DNA of 64,000 nt from Thalassia testudinum (taxonomy: Eukaryota > Streptophyta > Magnoliopsida > Alismatales > Hydrocharitaceae). Shown piece by piece: positions 54,616-64,000 of the stretch. The notes under the pieces were generated by a model that did not search any database, was not told the DNA's origin, and saw only the letters and a list, made by a program, of their open reading frames with translations. Location: NCBI GenBank assembly GCA_037157565.1, contig JAZHRO010000012.1, positions 7,900,501 to 7,964,500 on the forward strand, written 5' to 3'. The first letter of the stretch is position 1; each line of letters starts with the position of its first letter. A program made the translations under genes and the position numbers.

Positions 54616-57433
54616 TGATGAGAACCTCATCATGAGCCATAACTAGCTCATTTTGACCCAATACAAAGGATAAAAGCTCCTACATAACTCAAGGAAAGGC
54701 TTAACTCAGAGAATTCTGAGTTTAAGGAGAAAACAAGTCATAAGGGGTAAAAATGCAATTTCACCAGTATAATCTGCATACAGGGTAATTCAGGGCCCAA
54801 ACATAGGTCAAAGCAGCTTAATAAGAATAAAAGTGGGATGAAATGATCTAGCAAGGGCTACAGCAATTCCAAGAAACTAAATGATAAATCTGTAACCCTA
54901 AAACAACCCACTTCAATTCACAAGGTTCGAGGCAAAGTAAAAATAGAATAAACCCTCTAAAATTCATAGAAAAATAATCTCTAGGGTTTAGAACCTTCAA
55001 TTTGGCCTTTAGAACCCATTTTGACCTACATTGAGAACCATGCCCAATTAATAACTTAATTTGGGTTTTTGTGCAAATTGACCGGTCAAACAAGGTTTAA
55101 TATGAAAATGAAATTCACCATCAGATTCCTTAGGTCCTAATTAGTCATGTATAAAAACTTGAGCCTAAGAAGAAACCTCCTTGACCGACTTTACACTTTG
55201 GTCCTCATATATTTACTCTTTGGTCCTCAACTTTTGAACCCTCGCATTGTGGCCCCTAACTCTCCTTCGTTCTTTGCAATCAGGTCCCTCCTGCAAAAAC
55301 CTGCCAGCACCATGCTCCGGCGACCTTGCGCGGAGCATGGCGCCGCGCAGGGTGAGGTGGGGGACCTAGCAAGTAAACCGGGGGTGCCCTGCGTCGTCAG
55401 CCGTCGCAGGGGCACCCCCCTGGTCATTGTAGCCCACCATACCGGCCGTGCGAACGCACGGACGGTATGGGTTCGTGTTTCCGACCATTCTCCGGCGAGG
55501 GAGACACGTCGTCTCCCTCCGCCTTCCTCCCTGTTTCATCCCTATAAATACCCCCCGCTGCTCCACCGACCAAGGCAGCCTGGATCTGACGGAGAAAATC
55601 CCCAACTTTCTTCTCTTCTTCCTCCGGCAGACGCTCACCAGCTCCGGCGGTTTCCTCCCCCTCCACCTCTTCGCTCTGCCGCAATACCAGCAGCAGAGAC
55701 TTCCTCCCCTGCTCTTCCCGCGCCACGCCGCACCCAGCTGGCGCCTCTCCGGCTCTCTGCTCGCCGCCGCCCCTTTCCCTGAGCATCGTCTTCTCCGGCG
55801 ACAGTCGATACGACTGTCGCCCTGTTCCTCCCCTTTCGTCCCTGCAAGTAAGCTAGAGCTACTCCCCTTCTTCTCCTCTTTCTTTCCCCGCTTTCAATTT
55901 AGTCAATTAAGCCCTCGACCGACCCTGACCACCTTCACCCCCTTCGTCTCCGACCACCCTCCGGCGAGCCGCTCCCATCACCTCAGCGACCCACACGGCT
56001 CGCCAACCACCGCAGGACCTCCGCCTCCTCACCCTGATCAATCTCCGCCCTACCACTTCCCCCACATCACCCTCTGCAACTCCACCGAACAGACCCATCC
56101 TCCGACCCACAGTCCGACCTAGGGCAGCCCTCGCACGCCGTCCCGCGCCTCGCCACCACCCACACGAGCTTCGCCGCACCCTGGCGAAGCTCCTGGCACT
56201 CTCTGATTAGGCCGAGAGGCCGTTTTCTTGTGGACAGGCCACCCGACCTCCGCCGCCATTGACGCGCAGGAGGACCTGCTTCTGCCTGCAGCTACAGGCG
56301 CGCCACGCTCAGCGCCAAGCCTAGATTCACTCCCAGGCCTTGCGAGGAGTTTTGGCAAAACACCAGGTTCGCAGCTGAGGAAGAAAACTCCGCGTGACGC
56401 TGCCATCTCCTGCTGAATTCCCCGCTGCGGGCGCGCAATTGAGGTGGGCCGTTTAGTCCCACCTCGGAAACGCCTGAAGAGCCGCAGCGACATAAGATGC
56501 AAAAGTGCAGTAGCCTTACTGCCTCAGTACACGGGGTGAGGTCCCCTTCACCCGCCCGGTTACCCGGTCTCGTCCGCGCTCACGCCCCGCGGACCTGACC
56601 CGAACCGACCCGACCCGACTCGACTGACCTGCACTCCTCGCCCACCACGCACGCCGGTGGGCCTGGACCCGGGCCTGATCCGAACCCGGTTACCCGGTAG
56701 CTCTGGGAGAGCTTTCCCAAGAGTGGTTTCAGAGAGAAAGAGAGACGCGGGGGGGGGGGGAGGGTAGAGTAGGTTTTGCTTCTGACGAGAAACTCTGAAG
56801 TGTGCAGGCGAAGAAGAAGACCCGCGGAAGAAGAAGGAGCTGCACTGTAGCAAATGCATAGTTAAGTCGTCGAAGCACCGGGTCAGACGACGGAAGGTCA
56901 GCAGCCAGAGCAGGAAAGAAGGCAGGCTGAAGAAAGAAAGAAAAGAAGAGCAACGGCCAAAGCAGAAGAAGAAGAAAGGAAGACTTAGTAGCTGAAGGTA
57001 GAAGCTCTGCAGCCATAAGGAAGAAGAAGAAGGAGATCTGAAGAAAGAAAGGAAGAAGAAACATTCACAGAAGAGACTGCAGAAAAAGAAGAAGAGAGGC
57101 CAAGACAGAAACCAAGGAAGAAGAAGGAGATCTGAAGAGGAACATCACCTCTGCAGAACAAAGAAGAAGAAGGAGATCTGAAGAAAAGAAAGAAAGAAGA
57201 ACATCACGAGGAGAAAACGAAAAGAACAACAAATTCTTTCCCTCTCTCTTTCTTTATTTTGTAAAAGAAACATGTATATCTCTAGAATACGACTTGCTCC
57301 CTGAGTTCGACCTCGGGAACTCTTTCATTTTCCGAGTAAAAAAATTTATATTTGAAATGTTGGTAATAACCGGCTTTACTACAACGTTATAACAAAACCA
57401 AAACCCTCAAAACCCGGTTGCCGCGACGTTTCA
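54616..57433 (+). repeat. E2 3' LTR (2818 bp)
   Basis: Near-identical to 43609-46429. The 3-bp length difference is explained by a G-run four bases shorter (56749-56760) and a C-run one base longer near 55415. Confidence 0.94.
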
Positions 57434-57438
57434 ATACC
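57434..57438. repeat. Target-site duplication of E2, right copy (ATACC)
   Basis: Exact repeat of 43604-43608. Confidence 0.92.
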
Positions 57439-57439
57439 C

Positions 57440-58985
57440 CATAATCGAGAATATCTAAGGTTCTGGATAAAAATTACCCAAAACCTAAAATTAGTATACA
57501 AGCAGGGTCGGGCCTGCGATTTATGAGGATGCAACCCAAGATCAGAAAGTCGGGTTACAGAGAATTTAAGCTCCAAAGGATAATCAATGAATGTGTGCTA
57601 GGGTTGGACATCCTCGGAACAGATGTCGTAAGGGTCCTGGTTTGATGATTTCAGATGAATTGGAACCCTTAGACTTAGTCTTCTACTTCCTCCAAAGTTT
57701 ATTTCCCAAATCTGAGCTTCCTAGCTTCTGTTATCCTCATTCAGAATGTCAAGTTTTAGGACCTCTTGCATATTAATCACCCCGTCTGAAATCTCCAAGT
57801 CTAAAAGATGTGGCTGAATTAGAATTGACTTGGGTCTAGTTATCTCAAAAATAGAATCATCGATAAGCTTAATGGGGTCTAACTGACAATCAGGGCATTG
57901 GATTGAATCCTCCAGAAAATGCAATTCTGGATCCGTAATGTAAGTCCCAATAAGATCAGTTTCTTCAGTTATTGGGCTATCAAATGATCTATTAGATTCC
58001 TCCAGCCCAATTGTCTCACAGAAATCATATTCTGTAAACTCACATGAGACTTCGCAACTTGAATCTTCACCATCAGAATTAAAGAAATCGAGATCCGTAT
58101 TAATGTATGTCCCAAAATCATCTGTCACTTTCTAATCCATGGGACACACATTTCCTTGTACCCCAACTCAAGGATTTCAGGTGAAGAAATCAGATCATCT
58201 TTAATTGGTTGCTCTAATTCAATCTGGTCAACCTTGTAACACATGTCCCCCCCAACAGGTGCTTGAGCAGGTTCTGACATTGGCTCTCCTGAATGGAGTT
58301 CATCCTGGGAATCATCCTAAGATTGAACTAAAGCAACCACAAATCTCATCCTCAATTTTGCTAACTTCCCAAGTAGAAACTCACTCAGGTTCTTATCCTT
58401 AACATCCAGGAGCCAATCCAACAAATACTTGCTCAAATCGTCAATCATCTCAATCAAAGGCTCCAATTTTTCAATGCAAGGTATTGGCTGAACTTCTAAA
58501 GATTGTATGGTATTCCTCAAGTTAGCCAAAACCTTATTTTGAACCTGGTTAACCTAAACCAAATGACTTGGTTCAGGGTTGGGCGGGTTTGGGATCAATG
58601 TAGAGGAGTTAACGAATTGAGATTTATTATACCCTTCCTGATAATAAGTCATTTTGGATTGTTCAAAAGGTGGTGATGACCTAGAGGCAATGTAATCGGA
58701 GGATGGGTAAGGATCAGTGTATCCTTCTTGATTATAGATCGTATTAGGTTGTCCATGAAAGGGTGGCGATCTATAATCAATGTGGCTTTGAGAAGGATAG
58801 AAATCACAATCACAGTGTTCAGGGTTAGACCCTAAACATGGAAATTCAGAACTGTATCCCCAATCCAAGTTATCCCAACAAACTGATGGTTGATTATAGT
58901 ATGAGTCAGGATAATCGTCATGTTGAGGATAATTCAAAACAGCAGGGAAAGAGCGGGAATGCGTATAATATGTGGAAGAATTCAT
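57440..58985 (-). pseudogene. E3 conserved ORF of unknown function (decayed)
   Basis: Homologue of the E4 ORF at 36952-38454. It starts ATG at 58985 and reads 143 codons to a TAG at 58554 (CAG in E4), then 58317-58529 to a TAG at 58317 (TGG in E4). After that, the segment 57721-58128 is in another frame. The N-terminal part is Tyr/Pro/Gln-rich, with two copies of a 28-residue unit carrying SPPF and YxQEGY. The middle is helical (ANLRNTIQSLE, LSEFLLGKLAKLRMRF). The last part is acidic and ends with PKSILIQPHLLDLEI. No zinc knuckle, protease or RT motif is present. E2 landed close to its 3' end. Its protein-level similarity to E4 argues for past selection on a real product. Confidence 0.65.
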
Positions 58986-60140
58986 GAGAGACGGGAGGAA
59001 GAAAGGTGCCCTGCAATATACTCAATCAAACCTATCCTTAAGTAGGCTAGCCTAAAGACCTACAAACTCCCAGAACCTGTCTTGAGATAAAGAAATGATT
59101 TGATCTAGCTCTGTCTGTTCAATCCAACCAGTTAGAAAGAGGGACTGGGGAGAAGGTTCTCCCTTCGGCTTGCACCTCCGGTTCCTAGTGTACCCTCCAA
59201 CTGCGATCGTTTGATTCTGCTCCCCTAGCTAGATATCAGATTGAACAGTAGAAACAGACTAATAAAAAATAATCTCATTCTGGGCTCCGAAGAGCGAGTC
59301 AAATCCTTAAGGCCAATGTCTACTCTGTTTTATTTAGGGCTAGGTTTGAATGTGCTTTGGAATGTGATGGGCCCTTTATCTGGGTTGTGCCCTTAATGAT
59401 TGATTGATGTATGTGTGCATGCACAACCAGTGGCTTTCAAGCAAGATTACTTTTGATGTAGTGAATTTTAGGGTTCAAATCTTGCTTAGTAGCTTTTAGG
59501 ATTCAACTTTAGGTTTTTTTTCAAACAAGTTTTGTTGTCACACCAGGTTTTGAAAGCACAGGTGAAGATGTTTTCCTTTGAAACTTAAAAGAATGTGGAG
59601 TGCCTAGTAAATCCCTAAGCGTATGCGGTTGCTACTTAATGAGTTGATTTTAATTGAAGTGGTGCGGCCCAATCAACTCAAACAATTGGCCTGTTGCACC
59701 ACTTAATTAGGCACACAAGTGATTACCTAATCTGATTTCTACTCAATTATGTATTTGGATGTGTGTACCGGTTCCAAAGATCAGTTTACCGGTTGAGTTT
59801 GAAAATCAGATGAAGTTGTGTACCTCTGTGAGATTTTTTTTTATTTTTCTTTTTAAATGTAAAGGTTGAGGCGGGTATGGGTGTCAAACAAACAAACAAA
59901 ACTAACCTTAGAGTCTATAAGAACACTTACGTTGATTGATGTTTGTGTTGTTACGTGGTGAAATGAAAACTAATGGGTGGGAAGTTGGGGATAACTTACA
60001 GAATCTTTAACAACACTTTGCTCCAATCTACCACTTTTGTTCGTCTCAAAAGAGTACCTGCAATCACAATAAGAAAGGAGAAAAGTGAGGTAAATGATTC
60101 ATAAGTTGGAAAACGCGAAAAAAAATCAAAGAGCGTCGCC
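58986..60140 (-). other. E3 leader between PBS and ORF
   Basis: No supported gene. Patches match E4 38455-39655, including GGTGCGGCCCAA near 59661 and a GCTCCGAAGAGCG stretch near 59284. Confidence 0.55.
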
Positions 60141-60158
60141 TCCCCTGCAACGGTGTCA
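60141..60158 (-). promoter_or_regulatory. E3 primer-binding site (tRNA-Asp)
   Basis: TGACACCGTTGCAGGGGA on the minus strand, three mismatches to the tRNA-Asp complement, 3 nt from the LTR at 60162. It marks 60162-61854 as the 5' LTR. Confidence 0.82.
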
Positions 60159-60161
60159 AAA

Positions 60162-61854
60162 TGTTGTAGCGCCGAGTTGCTACGCTAACGAATTTGGTTT
60201 TGAAAACCTGTCATTATAGTTTGAAAGTGAAGAACTCGTGTTCAACAAATAAAATTTATACTGGAATAGAAATCCCGGGTCGAACTCAGGGAGGAGGATG
60301 TTTGATTTAAAAATACACGTTTATTTTATTTGTCACGAAACAGAATAATTGATTAGAAACTATCTATCTATTACAATAAATAGAAGAGAGAAAGAGAATA
60401 TTACAAACAAAAACCAAAAGAGATGTAGAATGAACATGGAATTCATTATCAAAGAGATTGTTCGTTACATTACTCATTACGACTAGAAAGCGAGAAATGA
60501 TTACACTAGAAAGCACTAAATCTACTCTAGAAAGTAATAAATCTTCGCTAGAAAGCAGTAAAAGAATGGGGACAGAGATATTCTCCTCGACGGTCGCTTG
60601 GAGGATGAGTCGGACGGGACGACACCTAGAAGACAGGGAACGGAGTAGGACGAAGGAGGACGAAGCGGGAAGAATGGGAACGGGGTAGCACGTCGTCGTC
60701 ATCGTGGGATCCACTTCCGAAAGGGGGACGAAAATTAGACTTTATCTCTTGAGAATCATCCCGGGTGTGGGACAAGCTTCTCTTGAGCCTTGGAGAGGGA
60801 GAGAAGAGAAAAAAGGGATGAGAATTTCGTATCGAGGGGGACTCCTTTTATAGTTGCAAGGAGTGAGGGCAATTTGGTCATTACAAGTTGAAAATCATTA
60901 ATTCAGGACCTTTAGTGACGAATAAATCCGTCACTAAAGGCCTGAACGTGGCCGTAGTGGGGCGACGCGCGTGCGCCAGCTCATCTCCCTATGCTCAATG
61001 CCCTTCCACATTCTTTAAATCTCGGCCGTTCGATCGTGAGATTGAACGGTTGAGAGTGCTCCTCGTCGTGCCTCAGCGCCCGCATATGCGTGCGATCCCG
61101 CGTTACGCGCGGGCGTGCGTGGCCGCTGGATCGCGATCGTACGGTCAATCGGGCACGCACCTCCGCTCCAATTGCTACGCAGAGAGACTCGAACGCATGC
61201 CTGCGCTTCGCGTTAGAGTGCTCGACCAACGCGCTGTGGTCGCGTTTGTGTCGAGCGCTTAACTTAAGCGCGGGCGTGTCGCAGCCGTTGGATCTTGATC
61301 CAATGGTGGGGAAGGGTTGATGCAGAGGCCTTTAGTTGATGCGTGCGGTCGGTTGGGCGATCGAGATTGCGCCACGTGGCGTCATCTATGTGGCGTCATC
61401 TTGGCCATCCATCTTCTGGATGATGTAGATGGTGCCACGGGTGTCGGATTGAGTCGATTTTCATGCCGTTAGGCTGCGATCGTTGATCTGAATCCATTTG
61501 TGTGGTCGGATTTTTCGTTTGAAGTCCGGATTCACACCATCATGGCCCTTGATCTTCTAGGGTTCCCCGGTCTATGTCTGATGCTACAGATGTCTGATTA
61601 GGGTGATCTTGGAGTCGTTGGACTCTAATCGTCACCCCGATCGCATCTGTACAATTGGATCTTTGATCCTAGGCTCCGATAAAAATTTTGCCCTGTCTCT
61701 GAACATAAAAGGAGACAATTAACCTCAATTTTATTCAAACTTATCTAAGTGTAAGATGATGCATGTTATGCAATATTTATAGTATGCAATGCAATTTTAT
61801 GCTTAAGAACGTGCATAAATAGACATCTTATGCAATGTAAACATGTTTACATCA
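60162..61854 (-). repeat. E3 5' LTR (1693 bp)
   Basis: TGTTGTAGCGCCG...GTTTACATCA, partner of 40427-42103. TATA (CTATAAAAG, minus) is near 60845-60853. The hairpin is at 60909-60940, and the tRNA-like segment at 61180-61240 has GTTCGAGTC in its T-loop. Confidence 0.9.
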
Positions 61855-61859
61855 ACGTC
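61855..61859. repeat. Target-site duplication of E3, right copy (ACGTC)
   Basis: Exact repeat of 40422-40426; the E4 LTR resumes after it. Confidence 0.93.
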
Positions 61860-62835
61860 TATAAACGTCGCTACAGATCCACCCTTTCTGTCGTTGAAGA
61901 TCCGCACCTTCAATTCCTTTACTAGCGCGTACAGGCCATTAGTGATAACTGCAAGAGTTACTAAAGGCCCACGCAACTGTCGCCGTAGATTCGCACATAC
62001 CCCCGCTGGCACGAGCTCCGCTGGCGCTACGTGCATCACTCTCCTTGTAGAGTCGCATGTGCTGGCGTGTGTTGGCTACTGCTGCGCGTAGCTGCGCTGC
62101 CGCTTTGCTACGCTCCGTGCCTTGTTGCTGTGCCGCACCTTAAGTGTGCTCAATTGCTAATTGGGGGGGGGGGGGGGGGCTGCAGGGATTTGAAGCTATG
62201 CCCCTCCCTTGGAGTCTATTGCCCCAACCAACACGCCACGATGTTCGATGTGTTGAGCAGACGAGTTAACACTTGCGGTGGAGGAGAGCTTCTCTGGGAA
62301 TGAAGGTCGCAGATGATGGAGAGGTGGAAGTCGGCATTGCTGACCAATGTTGGGCAACCTGGATGGCGCCACATGGCACCATCTGGGCCGTCCATTGTTC
62401 TTTCTGTTTAGAGGGTGCCACGGTGCTCAGATTGAGATGATTACCACATTGTCGGATTGCGATCGTCACTCTTGATCCATCTGTATGGTTAGATTTTCCA
62501 TCCAAAATTCGTATGGATGTTGCATTGCCCCCTGGCCGTTGATCTTCCTCAGACTTCATATGATGCTACGGGACTCCGATCTAGACGATTTCAGAGGCGT
62601 CAGACTCCGATCGTCATCCTAATGAGATCCGTACGGTCTGATCATCCATCCGAGGCCCTGAAATAAGTCTTCTTCTCTCCTAACCATAAAAAGGACCTAA
62701 TTAACCTAAAATATATATAAGTACTCTAAATTCAGAATGATGCATGCTATGCAATATTTATAACATGAAATGAAAATCTAAGCCTAGGAACATGCATGAA
62801 TAGGCATTTTATCTTCAATAATTGTGTCTACATCA
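61860..62835 (-). repeat. E4 5' LTR, right piece
   Basis: Continues the LTR interrupted at 40426 and ends GTCTACATCA like the 3' LTR. It has a 17-base G-run at 62163-62179 and a degenerate tRNA-like stretch near 62180-62240. Confidence 0.87.
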
Positions 62836-62840
62836 ATTTC

Positions 62841-63424
62841 CTAATTAGAAATAAAGTAGCCCTCTAAGGCTATAGATCCTAATCTGAGAAAAAGATGAGA
62901 CTTAATGTGAATGCATGAGCCCAAGCTGCAAGGGTACCCACATGGCCCAATGCATGGTTTAAACCAAGCTTTTAGTAAGTGTATAGGGATCCTAAATTGC
63001 TAAGCAAGGCATAACTATGGAATGGTAGAGTGAAAATCCTATCAAGAACTTTAGTGGTTGTAAGGGTATGGTATGGGGTTCTAGGTTTGATGCCATGGGG
63101 TGCACATGTGTATCTTGAGTGTGTACTTATTGGGGAAGTGGGCCAGGTCAAGCAATGGGTTGTTATTATGGGTTTATAAAGACCATTACCTTTAAACTTG
63201 TGCAATTATATTGTGAATTCGTGGGATTTACCCACTTGGTTAATTGTGTAATCTGGTGGTGACTGTGGATAAATAATGGAAGAGTATTTCCCTTGATTTT
63301 ATCTAGTTGCTTGTGTTCTTTCCATGCTTGTAAATACCTGGAATGGTGTTCTAAATGTGTAGTGTTAAGTGGTAACCATGGGAAAATCAAATGGAAGGTT
63401 TTAAAGTTTGGAACTGGGTGCTGG
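62841..63424. other. Unassigned DNA right of the nest
   Basis: No gene or element boundary recognised beyond the E4 target duplication. Confidence 0.4.
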
Positions 63425-63810
63425 AGACACCTAGTACTGGTACTAGTGACCAGCATTGGTACTAGTTGGCTCTGCATGAGCTAAGAGGGGACTTAAGTCT
63501 GGTACTTAAGTCACCTCATACTGGTATTGGTAACCCATATAGGTATTGGATGAGTTTAGTAACCATGACAATGGGTGTCCGGTATCGGTACTGGTGCCTA
63601 GTATTGGTACTAGCTGGATTACTTAAAGAGATGTGATTGGTGCCTAGTACCGATATTGGTGCTCAGTGCTGGTACTAGCTAGTATTGTGTCATTATGTTG
63701 TGGGTGCCCAGCATTGGTGCTTGGACTCAGTACCGATATTGGCACACTATGGCCTGGTTCGGACAGTGGGTACCCAATGTCAGTACATAGGATTGGAACC
63801 GATATTGGTG
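63425..63810. repeat. Array of GGTACTAG / ACCGATATTGG palindromes
   Basis: About fifteen copies of related palindromes (CTAGTACTGGTACTAG, CCAGCATTGGTACTAG, AGTACCGATATTGG, GGTATCGGTACTGG) occur in under 400 bp, irregularly spaced. It resembles the palindrome arrays upstream of TATA in Sirevirus-like LTRs. It may be the U3 of an LTR that continues beyond the window. Confidence 0.55.
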
Positions 63811-64000
63811 TACCTATTCCACCCTGCTTGAACCCTAAAAAGAGGATTAAAAGTTAATTGAATCTGGTTAAGTAGAGGATTGAATCCAAAATATTGGTAT
63901 TAAGGGTCTCTTGGGTTTAAAATATACCTGGTATGCATGTGTATTGGTGGTCAAGTTTGCAGGTGGTTTGGAGGTGCAAAACATGGGTTTTGGGCATGAA
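63811..64000. other. Right edge, nothing recognised
   Basis: Short A/T-moderate sequence without coding or repeat signal that I can place. Confidence 0.4.

Larger units (their letters stand above)
43609..57433 (+). mobile_element. E2: young Athila-like element with one stop codon in Gag-Pol
   Basis: A 13,825-bp plus-strand element. It comprises the 5' LTR (43609-46429), tRNA-Asp PBS, leader, Gag-Pol frame (47359-53058), internal purine block, tandem repeats, polypurine tract and 3' LTR (54616-57433). ATACC duplications flank it. The LTRs differ, as far as I can see, by one substitution (near 45135/56141), a G-run length (16 versus 12) and a C-run length (5 versus 6). It is therefore the youngest insertion of the nest. 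The coding frame is about 98-99% identical to E1 at protein level, while the U5 is strongly diverged. Confidence 0.94.
40427..61854 (-). mobile_element. E3: non-autonomous Athila-related LTR element, split by E2
   Basis: Minus-strand element of about 7.6 kb excluding E2. LTRs are 40427-42103 and 60162-61854. ACGTC duplications flank it. The PBS (60141-60158), the internal purine block (43324-43362) and the polypurine tract beside the 3' LTR are of the E1 type. No Gag-Pol domain is present. It carries the same unknown ORF as E4 (57440-58985). LTRs differ at about one base in ten over the first 170 bp. E2 sits in the interior, near the 3' end of the ORF, with ATACC duplications. Confidence 0.9.
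33610..62835 (-). mobile_element. E4: non-autonomous Athila-related LTR element, split by E3
   Basis: Minus-strand element of about 7.8 kb once E3 and E2 are discounted. The parts are the 3' LTR 33610-35353, internal region 35354-39676, and a 5' LTR in two pieces, 39677-40426 and 61860-62835. Flanks ATTCC (33605-33609) and ATTTC (62836-62840) differ by one base. The PBS for tRNA-Asp, the internal purine block and the 3' polypurine context match E1. There is no Gag, protease, RT, RNase H or integrase. The only coding trace is a decayed ORF of about 500 codons shared with E3. The LTRs differ at roughly one base in seven over the first 175 bp, so this is the oldest element of the nest. Confidence 0.87.

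Overview
The window looks like a transposon-packed, probably heterochromatic stretch of a flowering-plant nuclear genome. It holds no bacterial gene arrangement, CRISPR array or rRNA, and I recognise no host gene. What can be read is LTR retrotransposons, whole, nested, solo or decayed. Primer-binding sites matching plant tRNA-Asp, polyproteins of the Ty3/gypsy Athila type and copia/Sirevirus-like LTRs all point to an angiosperm. I cannot name the species.

Layout. (1) 1-16.1 kb: a region rich in AGACGTCTG-like palindromes, probably LTR DNA, is split by E1 (1682-15311, minus strand). E1 is a complete Athila-like element with 2775-bp LTRs, GATGT target duplications and an uninterrupted 1899-codon Gag-Pol ORF. 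(2) 16.1-33.6 kb: old decayed repeats with two clear solo LTRs. One is an E1-related LTR (22422-25087, TSD GTGAT); the other is a copia/Sirevirus-like LTR (26621-27670). (3) 33.6-62.8 kb: a three-level nest. E4 (33610-62835, minus) is a non-autonomous element. Its right LTR was invaded by E3 (40427-61854, minus), a related non-autonomous element. E3's internal region was then invaded by E2 (43609-57433, plus), an Athila-like relative of E1 with near-identical LTRs and one in-frame stop codon. Each insertion has readable target-site duplications (ATACC, ACGTC, ATTCC/ATTTC), and LTR divergence rises from E2 to E3 to E4 as the nesting order predicts. (4) 62.8-64 kb: unclassified DNA carrying an array of GGTACTAG-like palindromes.

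How the parts may work together. E1 and E2 encode Gag, protease, reverse transcriptase, RNase H and integrase. E3 and E4 encode none of these. They keep the same tRNA-Asp primer site placed exactly 3 nt from the LTR, the same 3' polypurine tract context, and the same internal block (ATGAGGACATTGCA plus a G-run) that lies downstream of pol in E1 and E2. They also share a decayed ORF of about 500 codons that resembles no Gag or Pol domain I know. I infer that E3 and E4 represent a family of parasites mobilised by Athila-like proteins. Their LTRs also carry tRNA-like segments, a G-box palindrome and a short hairpin. This family is the best candidate here for something not yet described.
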